DNA from: Eucommia ulmoides
Lineage: Eukaryota; Streptophyta; Magnoliopsida; Garryales; Eucommiaceae
DNA: 64,000 bases
Direction of reading: 5' to 3'
Assembly (NCBI GenBank): GCA_016647705.1
Contig: CM028335.1
Coordinates: 14,777,905-14,841,904, forward strand
Within the stretch, counting starts at the first letter, position 1. Every line of letters begins with the position of its first letter. The notes beneath the pieces are model-generated. The model saw only the letters and a list, made by a program, of their open reading frames with translations. It had not been told where the DNA came from and ran no database searches. Shown here piece after piece: positions 1 through 12,160 of the stretch. The translations under genes and the position numbers were made by a program.

Positions 1-1865
1 CCATCACTAATATCTGAACTGGCATAAACTCATAAAAAAGATAAAACTTCACGTTTGTTACCAAATAAGCAAACATGATCACTTCGTGTGTAATATTTTA
101 ATTAGTCACATAATAAGTAGAACTTAGTGCCTTTTTTTTTTCTTTTTAAATTCCGCTACTCGAATATCAATATATTTATTTTAATTATTGAAGTCTGATT
201 GTTGGATCCAACTATGAATACGATTAAAAAACATTAACAATAATTTATTATGTTGTAGAATTATTTAATTTAAAATAGTGTCTTTGCTAACATGGTTAAT
301 CATAAAATTTGGTCGAAAGATTATAAAAGAAAATTGATGATAAAAATGGCATTTTTTTTGTTGTGAAGTTATATTTTGGTTTTTAGAGATTTTTTTTATC
401 CTATTTATTAAAAAAAAAAATCTTCCTAATTTACTTTTTAATTCTTTGTAGTATTTTAATTAATGTTAATTATGATATTGTATACAAATTCAATAATAGT
501 TAATATCAAGTAGATAGATTTAATTGAATTAATATTAATTAAAAGACTAAAAAATAAAAAATAAAAAAGATAAAATATTGATGCAATACTACAAATGCAT
601 AATGATGGATGGCATCTCCCACAACTCTTCTATCTCATATGCCAAAACAAATAATAATGATTTTTTTCATTTTTTTAAGTAAAATTAGGAATCCAACATG
701 TGTGACATTTGTTGTGACAAAATGAGACACCTTATCTGTTTCTTTCATTTTTTTATCTAATCCCACGTTCATGGAAAAATTTAAGGGTTGACCGTTGGAG
801 CTAGTCGTTGCTCCAATAGTCATCAAACCAAAATAAATAAATAAATAAGTAAATAAATGATTGACCCCATAAAAAATAAAAAAAAATAGTGAATGAAAAA
901 AGACACCTTGAAGCTCAGATGTTCTTCTTCTTCAAAATCGGTTTGGTTCTATCATCGTCGCTCCGATGATCCTCTCTCTCTCTTTGGTTTCATTTCACCT
1001 TTTAATTGTGTTTCAAATAACCTGATTTAGTTTAATTGGGTTTGGGTTGGATTGGATTAGATAATTTGTTTTTTTTTTCTTTTTTGGTTGAGTTAATTAG
1101 TGTTCATTTGTTGGGTTTTGGGATTTTGGCTTGGTGATTATAGTTTTAATTTATTTATTAATTTAGGTTATTGTTATAATTTAATTTGAGTTATTTTTTA
1201 GTTTAATTTAGAAAGTTAGTTTGATTTATTTATTTTACTTTGATACATGCAGATCGATCCGAAATTAATTATTATTTTACTAATCTTCTCTTGCGTATTT
1301 TTTTTTTTTTTTTAAATTGTCAAGAATCAACTTATTACAATGTTGAATCAATCTCCAAGAATCCAAATATAATGAGATCAGCGACTACAAAGTCAAAAAG
1401 AGCGGAAAAATAAAAAAATACCCCCAATGAGGATATTCTTGTTGTTTCCGATTGGTTAAACACAAGCAAATATCAATCACCTGATTGTGCTTAATAACAC
1501 AAGTTATTCTGGAAGAGTATATGAATACTTTAACTCGAATAGGAGAGTTGATTCTAGGAGCAGTGAAGTATCTATTATGAGCCGATGACAAAAAAATAAT
1601 TCGAAATTTGCTAAGTTTGTTGGATTTCAGAGCTTGATTGAGAGAATACATCAAAATGGTCATACTAACCAAAGAAGGGTAATAAATTTTATATAAAAAG
1701 TTTAGCTTTACAAGTTTATGTTTTTAGATATTAATGTTACCTTGGTGACTTTTCACTTTCTTAAAGCTAGAGAACTACATGTTACGGAAGTCAATAAACC
1801 ATTTTTTGCTGGAGCATTGTTGGAAAATATTGAAGATCGAGCATAATCGAACTGACAATATATCA
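1..1865. other. AT-rich intergenic DNA, no supported gene
   Basis: This stretch is very AT-rich with many homopolymer runs (T and A tracts near 128-140, 350-400 and 1300-1312). Only short chance ORFs occur, none with family-like sequence. A pyrimidine-rich patch at about 920-990 followed by AT-rich sequence up to a CAG near 1250 could be an untranslated leader plus intron, but no coding exon follows, so no gene is called. Confidence 0.6.
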
Positions 1866-2019
1866 TGTTAATATATGTATATGGACTTGATCTATTAGAT
1901 TAAAACCCTTTCCCTAGTCTCCTATAAATATGCCAATTGTGAAGCTTTATTATTATATTTTTCTTAATATCAATACGGTTGCTTTATGTTCTCCATTCCA
2001 CCTCTCAATTATTCTAACA
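1866..2019 (+). repeat. 5' LTR of Copia element (154 bp)
   Basis: It starts TGTTAATATATG and ends TTCTAACA. It aligns with 7642-7805 over its whole length, with a short indel in the CCCTAG region and scattered substitutions. A TATA box (TATAAATA) lies at 1923-1930. Confidence 0.92.
1923..1930 (+). promoter_or_regulatory. LTR TATA box
   Basis: TATAAATA sits in the sequence CTCCTATAAATATGC and is conserved in the 3' LTR at 7710-7717, as expected for the U3/R promoter of a Copia LTR. Confidence 0.6.
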
Positions 2020-2031
2020 TGGTATCAAGAC
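2020..2031 (+). other. Primer-binding site (initiator tRNA-Met type)
   Basis: TGGTATCAAGAC directly follows the 5' LTR. It differs slightly from the usual plant TGGTATCAGAGC motif complementary to initiator methionine tRNA. Confidence 0.8.
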
Positions 2032-2590
2032 CAAGGGCAAATTCTTCTTGGTGTTATTCCTACTAAATTTTTTCTAACCCTAATCGTTTCAAGTCTTCCG
2101 TCGCACAGTTGTCCATCTCGTTTTCATCTTTCAACACCCCAACATTGTATTTATCATCACCATTAGACTCGTTTCGTCAAAACAAGTTCAACAACACCAA
2201 AATCACTGCCATCGGGGTTCTCATGCGTCTCTACGTGCCGCCTCAGGCCACCATAGGTCTGCGTCATCTGTTGACTGTTATAGGCCTCACCGTCGCTCTT
2301 GATGTCAACTTTCATCATATCATCATCTTCTTCTTCACGAGACAATTCCAAAACAAAAAACAAAAGCCCCATTCGACCACTCACATACCCGCACGCGTGG
2401 GAAACAGTAGCTACAGCGTTGTGCGTCATATCCACGCGACTACCTACTGCCCACTACCTCGTCAATTGTCAGCTCGTCGCCACGTCAATGACACATCAGC
2501 GTTGGCTTCCATCATGTCTTCGTTGACCATTTTCCACGTCAACGCCATGTCATCCATTGACCATGCCATGTCATTAGTTGAACATGCCAC

Positions 2591-3859
2591 TGATCGCTCA
2601 AATTTAATACCCTATTTAAGCGTAAAATATCATAGTATAATGTACTTAAGTACGGGTGTCGAACCACAAGGATTAGTCTTATAACTATCAATTTTCGATT
2701 ATTTTTATTCCTTTAACAAGAATGAGATTTGATTTTTGATTTTTGATAAAAAAAAAAAAAAAAAAAAAAATCGGGTTAGGGGTTAGGGGTTTAGTATTTT
2801 GAGTATTATATTGTTCTTGTATTTTCTATTCAAATCGGATTTGTGTAAACGAGTGTTCCCAACTAGAAGTTGGAACTACTCACAAATATATGAATTATTA
2901 TTCTCTGCTTTATCTATCTGCAGTATTGAATTCTTACACTACACTAATCTAACCAATCTAAGGTGAATTAAAATCTAGGCATAAACTATCCAGATCATTA
3001 ATCAATTCCCAAGAAAATTATTGCGTGACCATTAGATCTAGGCCACAAGTACAAGAACTAATGTTCTACTAGTAATTGGATTTACACTAAAATCTCTACA
3101 AGAACATTTTAACAATAAATCCAATCACAATAATACCAAGGTAAGAATGAGATTCTTATCATACAATTGTTTACACAATATCCAAAAATGAAATTAAAAA
3201 TACAATATTACATAAACCCAAAAATAAATTACCACAATCCTAACTCGGTTGAAGGAAGTTAGCCGCTTATTATAGTGAAAAATAGCATTTGTTCGGATAC
3301 AATCCTCAAAACCGCTGTCACCACTTTTGCCTTCGAGAACCTTAGCTTCTCCTTTAATAGGGTAAGGAAGAACATGGTGGAAGAAGGAAAATGAAAACCT
3401 GAATAGAAAATCTATCTACAAAACCTCATCCTAACACCCTCTCTTGGTCCGATTTTCATCCAATAAATAGCCCTCCTCATGACCCATTAATTAATGATGA
3501 CAAAATGCCAAAATCCCAATAAAATGTCAAAGATGGTTGCAACCAAGGAAAATGAGCTAGGAACAAAGTAGTCAAATGGAACAAGCACTGTTATTGTTCA
3601 TGAAGCATGTGGGTACTATTCATCCATGCAGGGTTACTGTTCATTTTGCATGCAGATACTATTCATGTATTGAAAATATATTAACACCTATGCTTGTTTG
3701 TTTTTCATCTGTTTTGCTCCAATTTAACGCGCTTTTGTCCTATTTTCTGAAACCTATAAAAATAAATAAAATAACTTAATTTTTAATAATTTAATTTATT
3801 CAAAAGATTAACAAAACTTAGTTTAGCGGTACTAGATCGCACAAAATACGGTGCGATCA
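2591..3859. mobile_element. Unclassified insertion inside the Copia leader
   Basis: The segment starts TGATCGC and ends GCGATCA (short terminal inverted repeat), and it separates two blocks of CCATGTCA-rich leader that look continuous. The adjoining ten bases (2581-2590 and 3860-3869) agree at 7 of 10 positions, compatible with a decayed Mutator-size TSD but also with the repetitive leader. Near its left end is the phrase GTGTCGAACCACAAGGATT, which resembles the left end of the repeat at 25757-27455. No coding sequence is seen; the class is unknown. Confidence 0.5.
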
Positions 3860-4439
3860 ACCACGTCACTTGCCATCACAGCGCTGTATCATTGCCATGA
3901 TAATGCATATTCAGAACCATGTCAGCTCTTATTCAGCTCCTAGTCAATTGCCACGTCCCCGGTTCATTAAGAGAAATTTCCATAGACCAGTTCAGGATCG
4001 TTTTGAACGATTTTTTGCAAAATTGGATTGGTTTCAAGGGTTTTCGGACATTTTGATCCAGTTTTGGCCTCTATTTTGTGATTTGAAATTCACATGATAT
4101 ACTTCTCTTTATATTCGTGTGGTTTCTACGTCGGTTCACCCATCTTTGGACCGCTTCTTAAAGATATAATACTGGTTCTTGGCTAATTTCGGCGTTCCGG
4201 GTCCATCTGTGGCCTCTGTTTAATCAGATTCATATCATACAAGTTCTATTTATATTGTCACTTCAATTTATCACGAATATTTGATTGGTTCAAGGGTTCA
4301 TCAATCGATTCTTCATGATTATAAACCGATTTCTAGATAATTTCAGTTTTCTGAATCCATCCGTGGTCTCGGTTTCTCTAGATTCATATCATACTGTATA
4401 CTTTGTTGTATAAGTTGATACGTTGATCAGGTTCAGCAA

Positions 4440-7400
4440 TAATGTCTAGGGGTTGCATTTCTTCGATCATTCTCAATGCCAAAGAGGGTTCAAATCCTAC
4501 CTCTACTACTGTAATTACCATCTCTATTGTGGATATGACTTCACTCTTCCAACAAATTTTCTCCAAGAATGGTACAAAAAAATTTCCTGCTATTTCACTT
4601 GCCACAGGTAAATCTTTTTTATTCTACCTATTGTAATCATATAATATCTGATCCCAACATCTTCTTATCTAAATTATCCGCTATGAATACTCTTAGTATT
4701 CATATCACTGATGGTTCTCAAATGCGTGTTACTTATACCGGTCAGATTTCTACTTCACATTTTTCTATTCCTGACATGTATTTAATTATGAAACTCACCT
4801 TAAATCTTTTATCTATTGGACAACTCTGTGAATTGAGATTTGAAGTCATATATTCTAATAATGATTGTCGTGTGTAGAATCCTCGGACAAGAGAAACCCT
4901 TAGGACTGGTCGTAAAGTTGGACGTCTATTTAAACTCAGCAGTTTGCACCTTCTACCTCAAACCCTACCACTACCACCCAATGTCCCTTTACCAACCTCT
5001 GCAACCTTACCACCATCCTCCTCCTCATCATCATCATCATCCTTATCTCCACCGCCACCGTTGCCGCTATCACCATCCTATATTTGGAATTTTCGATTAG
5101 GCTTCATCTAGTCTACTCAAATCGCTTATCCATAGCAGTTAGTTAGGTTCAGTTTAGCATGAATCCTTCAACTGTATCCATTGCTAACTTGTAAAACAAC
5201 TAACTCTACCTTTCAATAAGAGTCAATCTATTTCTCTTATACTCTTTGATCTAGTTTATTCTTATGTTTGGGGGCTTTATCCTCATGCCACAATAGGTGA
5301 TTCTCGTTATTTTGTTATTTTTGTGGATAACTACTCTTGATATACATGGTTATTTCTTTAAAAAAAATCGATCCAAATTATTTCAAATATATTATGAGTT
5401 TTTTTTCTATGGTTCAAACCCAACTTTCTCGAAATATCAAAGTTTTTCATTCAGATAATGTAATGGAATACAAGGATCGTACTTTTCTCAACCTATTTCA
5501 CGAAAATGGCACGCTCTCGGCCCACCACTCGTGTCTTGATACATCCTAACAAAATAGATGAGCCGAATGCAAATATAAACACATTCTTGGTATAATTCGT
5601 GCTCTCCTCATTTCTTTCTCATGCCCTGAGCATTTTTAGGGTAAGGCTGCCTTAACCGCAGTACACACCGTAAATCGTATCGCTCCACAACAATTCAACA
5701 TCAATCTCTATTTGAGCGTCTTTTTGGTAAACCTCCCGATTACTTTGAACTCAAAGTCTTTGGTTACACTTGTTTTGTTATTCTCAAACTACACAAACAC
5801 AACAAGTTGGAACCAAGGGCCCATTTATGTTACCTTCTAAGATATGGTATTGAATATAAAGGGCATCGGTGTTAGGATCCCATATCTGAAACTCGTGTCT
5901 CTCATCACGTTCTTTTTCGGGAACATCAAAATGTTTTATTCCTTACGGTCCTTTGATATATCAACCCTTACTAACTCCATATTCTTTACTGATTCATCTC
6001 TTGAGATTCACCCTCCAGATCACCACCACCGCTCTAACAAGGTAACTCATCATCTCCCCTATCTAACTGATTATCATTTCTTTTCTACCATACTTAATCT
6101 GCATGAGCTTCAATTCTATAAGGAGGCTAGTACTAATCCTTTTTGATAGAAAGTAATGAATGAAGAACTTCAAGCCCTAGCCAAAACTCACATCTGGGAT
6201 CTTGTTGACTTCTTCCCTAGGAAAACTCTTATTGGATGCAATTGATATTTAATATCAAAACACTTTTTGATGGTTCTGTTTGAACATTATAAATCTCAAC
6301 TTGTTGCCAAGAGATTTGCTCATGAATATGACATTGACTACGAAGAAACATTTGCTCTAGTGGCGAGACTCAAATATGTCCGTACTCTTCTTGCCGTCGT
6401 CGTCATTCGAAAATGGAGTCTCTTTTAGATGGATGTCAAATGCATTTCTCAATAAAGATCTTCTCGAACAAGTTTACATGTATATTTCTCCTGAACTAGT
6501 TTCTCTTCGACATAAAGTTTGTCGCCTTCGTTGTGTCTTATATGGTTTGAAATAAGCTCCACTTGTCTAGTTCGCAAAATTCAACAGTATCATTCGTTAG
6601 TTTAGGTTCACATCCAGTGCTCATGGTTTTGCCTTGTTTATTCTCCATACTGACAATGAAATTATCCTTCTTTTATTACACGTGGATGACATGATTATTA
6701 TTGGGGATGATTTACCCAGTATCTCTAAACTCAAAAAGTTTCTCAGTGGACAGTTTGAGATGAAAGATCTTGACGTGCTCATCTATTTTCTTGGCCTTGA
6801 AGTCTCATCTGGTTCAAATGGATATTATTTTTATTAGGTCAAATATGTCTCTGAACTTCTATCCAAAGCTGGCATCACTGACTCCAACACTATTACTACT
6901 CTTCTGGAGCCGAATATACTTACTCCACTAGATGGTTCACCTCTTCCGGATGCCATTCTATATCGCCAACTGGTTGGAAGTGTGGTATACCTCACATCAC
7001 TCTCCCAAACATCACCTATATTGTCCATCAAGTCAGTCAGTTTTTATCTGCTCTTCGGACCACTCATTATTCATCCGTTCTTCGCATTCTTTGGTATGTC
7101 AAGGGTACCTTATTTCACGAACTTTGTTTCTCAGCTCAATCAGCTCCTACCTTACAGGCTTATTCTGATGCCGATTAGGCCGTAGATTCCACCGACAGAT
7201 GTTTAACCAATGGTTATTATTTTTTCTTGGGCAATTGTCTCATTTCCTAGAGCAATAAAAAACAAACTGTGGTTACTCGCTCCAGTACTGAAGCTGAATA
7301 CTGTGACATCGCTAATTCCACACAAGAACTACTTTAGTTTTACTGGATCCTCGCTGACATGAGAGCCTTATCTCCTACTGCTATTGTTCTAAATTGTGAC

Positions 7401-7625
7401 AATAGGAGTGTTATTCAAATCGCCCACAATGATGTCTTCCACAAACGTACAAAACACATCGAGACTGATTGTCACTTAATTCGTCACCACATTCTTTAGA
7501 ATACTGGTTGTCTACAATCTTTCAGTTCAGCCGATCAGATAGAAGATATTTTCACCAAGCCTTTTCCACCTGGACGCTTTCACACTCTGGTTTCTAAAAT
7601 CAAGTTCATATCTCATTTACCATCT
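4440..7625 (+). pseudogene. Copia pol remnant (protease, integrase, RT, RNase H)
   Basis: Broken reading frames give recognisable Copia pieces in order. At about 4680-4875 is the pre-integrase region (ITDGSQM...NLLSIGQL). At 5330-5550 is part of the integrase core (IKVFHSDNVMEYKDRTF, then HENGT). Reverse transcriptase pieces run at 6150-6840 (ALAKTHIWDLVDFFP, and LLHVDDMIIIGDD, which holds the YVDD-box equivalent as HVDD). RNase H runs at 7200-7620 (TRSSTEAEYCDIANSTQELL and HNDVFHKRTKHIETDCH). Many in-frame stops and frameshifts break every domain, so no product is expected. A proline-rich low-complexity patch at 4960-5080 interrupts the pre-integrase to integrase region. Confidence 0.88.
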
Positions 7626-7629
7626 TGAG

Positions 7630-7641
7630 TTTAAGGGGAGA
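7630..7641 (+). other. Polypurine tract of Copia element
   Basis: TTTAAGGGGAGA lies immediately before the 3' LTR, as expected for the plus-strand primer. Confidence 0.75.
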
Positions 7642-7805
7642 TGTTAATATATGTATATGAGTTTGGCCCATTAGGTTAAAACCTTAACCCTAGGGTTTCC
7701 CCAATCTCCTATAAATATGCTCATTGTAAAGCTTTATTATTGTATTTTTTCTAAATCAATATGATTGTTTTATGTTCTCCATTCCATCTTTCAATTATTC
7801 TAATA
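7642..7805 (+). repeat. 3' LTR of Copia element (164 bp)
   Basis: It starts TGTTAATATATG, contains TATAAATA at 7710-7717, and ends TTCTAATA directly before the TATCA target duplication. It is about 10 bp longer than the 5' LTR because of an indel around the CCCTAGGG sequence. Confidence 0.92.
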
Positions 7806-7810
7806 TATCA

Positions 7811-8215
7811 AATAATAGTAAAAAATAAAATCAATCGATTGCAATTCTTGCTTCATCTTCCGTTGCAAGTCCTGATTATATTAATTGAGGAAATGATAGT
7901 GAAATCTATACAAGGCAAGAAAAGCCTTCTTGCAAATAAGCCTCTAGGCAAAAAAGTCTCAAACAAATAACTTAAAGATAAAAAAATCCATGGGCAATGA
8001 CACGTCCTCCGAGAAAGTTTTAAGTAAATTCTTGAGAGATAAGTTGAAATTTGAAGAAATTAGAGCTGAATGGAATCAAGATGCATTAGATCAACATGCT
8101 CACCAGTTACAAATTGAAGTCGACAAATTGAAATTTGATTCAAATCTTTACGAGGATCGAATAATGTAAATGGACACTAGTAATATAGATCTCATTTTTA
8201 CTGAGTATTATAATG
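7811..8215 (+). pseudogene. Remnant of NAM-associated / Harbinger accessory-type protein
   Basis: Two broken frames give ANKPLGKKVSNK (to 7970) and, from the ATG near 7992, a lysine- and glutamate-rich helix ending YEDRIM, then stop, then MDTSNIDLIFTEYYNDL. This order (basic PxGxK stretch, charged helix, ERIMxMDTS, ExYY) is typical of the C-terminal part of the plant GSTT3-like / NAM-associated proteins that accompany PIF/Harbinger transposases. The in-frame stop and missing N-terminus mark it as dead. The Copia element lies directly upstream and may have split it. Confidence 0.5.
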
Positions 8216-8496
8216 ATTTAAAAGTAAAAATACAGAAGGCTATTTTTTATTTTTAATTATAGAGTAGTAGTCTATATTTGTCAGGTACCAATACCATTAT
8301 ATTACTAATGTTAGCTATTGAATTTTAAAATATTCAAAAATGCATTTTTCAAATTCAAATTGTATGAAAAAATTAAATACATAATACAAAATATATTTAA
8401 AGAAATAATATACTATTTTTATCTTTCAAAATACTCATTTTAAATCATATGCATCACGCGTTGACACACCAAATTTTTCATAATTGTTATCCGACG

Positions 8497-11400
8497 ATGG
8501 CCGGTCTCATCGCCTATTTCTTGTTCTTCACATTTTCTATTGAATCATTTCAAATTTTCTCAACATGGGCTCTGGAGACCCGTTTGGATCCCGGTACGGC
8601 CCAATCGTTGCTGGACACGGCGAGGCAGCCGGAGTTCTTCGACTGGGTTAGAACCCTCCGCCGGCAAATCCACCAGTACCCTGAACTCGGCTTCGAGGAG
8701 CACCGTACAAGTCAACTCATCCGGTCCGAGCTCGACTCACTGGGCATCCCGTACAAATGGCCAGTGGCCAAGACCGGCGTCATCGCCTCTATCGGCTCCG
8801 GCGACGAACCCTATTTCGCTCTCCGCGCCGACATGGATGCTCTTCCCCTCCAGGTTCCCCCCCCCCCCCTTTCTCTATCTCTAAGATTCCGATTAGGCGG
8901 ACCCACAAAAATCGAAATTAAAATCTATGCTGAAAAACATTATTTGGGGTTTATTGATCCCCCAAATCAAGTGGGTTTTTTCAGTATAGAGCCATAGGAC
9001 TACAAATCAATTGATGTTCGTTAAAAGTTTTTCTAACAATCATCGTTGTTCCTCGTACTCATCGAAAACTGTCCGAATTCGATGTTCTTTCGACCTCAGG
9101 AACTCGTTGACTGGGAGTACCGGAGCAAGGTAGACGGCAAAATGCATGCCTGTGGCCATGACTCTCATGTAGCTATGCTTCTCGGTGCCGCCAAATTATT
9201 ACAAGCACTGAGACACAAATTTAAGGTAAATAAACCTGGTTTTTTCCGAATATTGTTTTTTTAAAGAAAAATATTGAATCCATGATCGTTGTCTTTCTCT
9301 CTCTCTCTTTGAATCCCTCAATCAGGGGACGGTGAAGTTGGTTTTTCAGCCCGGCGAAGAGGGTTATGCCGGAGCTTACCACATGTTGGAGGAGGGTGCT
9401 CTTGACAAGGTTAAGGCCGTGTTTGGATTACACGTTATGCCGACGTTGAAAACGGGTACGATCGCTTCCAGGCCGGGTCCGATTCTCGCCGGCGCCGGGC
9501 TGTTCACGGCTGTGATCAGAGGCAAAGGAGGCCACGCCGCCACTCCACACAAAGCTAGAGATCCGATTCTGGCTGCTTCGTTAGCTGTAGCTGCGCTACA
9601 GCAGATTATTTCTCGGGAGACTGATCCTCTTGAATCTGGAGTAATGTTTCTCATCCCACTTGTTCTCTTATATTTTTTGGGAACATTGTTTGGATGTTTC
9701 AAAAACCCTGTTATGGAGGCTTCAAATCAGTTGATTTGGCTTTTGAAACTGCGGATTTGACATCTCTTAAGAGTCCACCATAATGGTTTTTTGTTCCAAA
9801 ATTTTTAGAACAAATTTATGAGAGCAGAACAAAATGGTTTTCAAATTTTTGTTTTTTGTTTTGTTTTGATAAATTTTGATAGGTACCCAGTTTGGAAAAC
9901 CCAAAAAAAGATTTATTGAAAGTTTATACGCATGGTAGCTTTGCGGCACTAGTTTTTAACCAAGCACGATGAACAATTGTGCAAATCAGTAGTTTCTTTC
10001 GTACAAGATTGAATTACTATTGGGCAAGTGTCGTTAACAGGGTAAAACTGAAAAAAATATATGGGATGATCTAATAGTGCTTTTTTGCTACTATACTGAA
10101 AAAGAAAAAATTATTAAAAATTATTAAAAAATGAAAAAATGTAAAAGGATAATTTTGCCCTAAAAAATCTGTTAGTTTGGATGGATTTTTTGATAGAAAG
10201 ACCAAATAAAAACGTACTGATATATAGAGGGTTTAAAATGAAACACTTAAACGGAGAGGGACCATTTAAAAATGTATTAATAGTTAGAGGGAATAGTTAG
10301 AGGGTTTAAAATGTACTTTTCTCTTCTTTAAATTGAAAAAAAGAAAATTTATAGGCCCAAGCTTGGGCTTGATATTTTTGGTAGGGCCGAACTTGAGAAT
10401 GAAAGTAGAGTCCGATCATATGGGCGGGGCGAGCTAGGTCCTTGTATTTTTTTGTAATACCTTAGCTAAAGCCTGGCCCGAGCCCTGCCCGGCTCGGTCC
10501 ATGACCACCCCTAGCCTTTAGTGTTTATGTTTTCATATTTCTATTATATTTTAAAATTTAAAAAAAAAAAAAAAAAGCCAAAAAATTAGGAATAATTTTA
10601 TATTTTTTTTAACAAAATTTACTCTAAAATCTGAGAGCAGAACATAAACATGTTTTTTTTGGGGTTCATATTTCTACCTGGAGAGCAAAAACAAATATCT
10701 AGAATAGAAACACAAAGGAGGCAAAATTTGTTCTATGCCACATTACAACTTTGCCCCTCCATAGATGCATTAAAAATGTATGCAGGATAAATTGTCTTTT
10801 ACTTCTCTCCTTTGGCCATTATCATTTTTCCCTTCTACTATACTTTGCCTACTTCTATTTTAAAATTAATATTTTTTAATTTTTTTCATTCAATTTTTTT
10901 ATAAAATAGACGAAATTGTCCTTTTATATTAATTTTAATTTTTAATTTTTTATAAAAATGACACAGGTAGTTACAGTTGGCTACATAGAGGGCGGCAGAG
11001 CTCCAAATGTTATCCCGGATAGTGTTAAATTCGGGGGAACATTCAGAAGCCTCAGTTCTCAAGGATTAGCATTCATCCAACACAGGATCAAAGAGGTACT
11101 ATTATTATAGCCAACCCTATTTTTATTTTTGCTAATTTTAGACCTGCCGATCTAGAAAAAAATATATCATTATATTTTTTTAATATGAATATTTCGATAT
11201 TATAATTTTGATTCTTGATCTATATATTACAGAAAACATAGAGCATTCTTTAAAGGATAACATTTTTTTTAAGAGATTTACTTAAAATTTATATAAATTA
11301 GAAGAAGAGTATATAAAATTTTAAAGATTTTAATTGATTTTTCCTAAAAATAAAAAGGTGAAAATGTATATTTTCAAAAAATTAGGAGTATTAGTTCATA

Positions 11401-12160
11401 GAAGATCTAGGGTAAGAATATTAATAGTGAAAAATGAGATTTTATTTATTGATTTGATAGGAATAAAGAGAGTGAAGAGATGTTTTATTTTGATTTGTGG
11501 TTCATTCGGCTTCCAATTTTAATATATAATATATGATATGATTATTATAGCTAATCCTTATTTTTATTTTTTATTATTTCAAAGAAAATAATATTTATTG
11601 AATTTATCGGATTAGTCTTGAAATTTTTGTTCATAATTAATAAATAAATTATTCGTAATAATTAAAAAATAAATTGTAAATAAATTAATAAAGATTTTTA
11701 TTTTGGGTTTGTTCTTCCACATATTTACAGTAATAGCTTCAAATTCCAAATTCTCTCCTACCAGATCATAGAGATGCAAGCGGCGGTTCACCAGTGCACC
11801 GCCGAAGTAAGCTTCATGGCGGAGATGCCGCTGCCTTTTCCTGTGACGATCAACGACGAAGCTCTTTACGAACATGGGAAGAGAGTAGCGGAGGTCTTGG
11901 TCGGGGAGTCCAACGTGGGGCTTTTCGAGGTGACCATGGGATCGGAGGATTTCAGCTTCTTTTCTCAGAGGATGCCGGCGGCAATGTTTGTGATCGGAAC
12001 AAAGAACGATACCTTCAAATCCGATGAACCGTTGCACTCCCCGTACTTCTTTATCGATGAGGAGGCTCTTCCGGTGGGGGCGGCGTTCCATGCCGCTGTG
12101 GCGGTGTCTTATTTAGGTGCCGGAGGTGAGTATGGGTATGTTGATGATAAGGAACTTTGA
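8497..12160 (+). CDS. ILR1: IAA-amino acid hydrolase ILR1-like (M20 amidohydrolase), five exons
   Basis: Exons 8497-8853, 9100-9225, 9326-9640, 10967-11095 and 11765-12160 join in phase with GT-AG introns into 440 residues, the usual family length. The enzyme releases free auxin from IAA-amino acid conjugates, in this family inside the endoplasmic reticulum. Residues 1-25 form a hydrophobic signal peptide; LRADMDALP lies near 109-117. The metal ligands expected for the family are all visible: Cys137 and His139 in HACGHDSH, Glu173 in GEEG, His197 in GLHVMP and His400 in PLHSPYF. The C-terminus ends DDKEL, a KDEL-like retrieval signal. Blocks such as [20 protein letters not shown] and [11 protein letters not shown] fit the ILR1 subgroup better than IAR3. 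The in-frame ATG at 8449 would add 16 polar residues before the signal peptide, so 8497 is preferred. The gene looks intact; intron 3 (1326 bp) holds repeat debris. Confidence 0.93.
10360..10516. repeat. Transposon fragment in intron 3 of the hydrolase gene
   Basis: A GC-rich island with alternating GGCCCGAGCC / GGGCTTGG-like words ends in CCATGACCACCCCTAG. Sequence of this kind is common at ends of short plant hAT-like elements (TAGGGGTGG in reverse complement). The opposite end and a TSD were not found, so it is probably a truncated copy. Confidence 0.4.

Larger units (their letters stand above)
1866..7805 (+). mobile_element. Decayed Ty1-Copia LTR retrotransposon with 5-bp TSD
   Basis: The element begins TGTTAATATATG and its 3' LTR ends TTCTAATA. 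It is flanked on both sides by TATCA (1861-1865 and 7806-7810), a perfect 5-bp target-site duplication. Order inside: 5' LTR, primer-binding site, leader with a foreign insert (2591-3859), then remnants of protease, integrase, reverse transcriptase and RNase H in the Copia order, a purine tract and the 3' LTR. No gag is recognisable. The pol remnant carries many stops and frame changes, so the element cannot act autonomously. It landed just upstream of the NAM-like remnant and about 0.7 kb upstream of the hydrolase start. Confidence 0.93.

Noticed and set aside
2109-2684. 191-residue plus-strand ORF in the first Copia element
   Set aside because: It covers the untranslated leader and runs into the inserted segment at 2591; no gag similarity is visible.
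9376-9702. 108-residue minus-strand ORF
   Set aside because: It is antisense to exon 3 of the hydrolase gene.
11612-12091. 159-residue minus-strand ORF
   Set aside because: It is antisense to exon 5 of the hydrolase gene.
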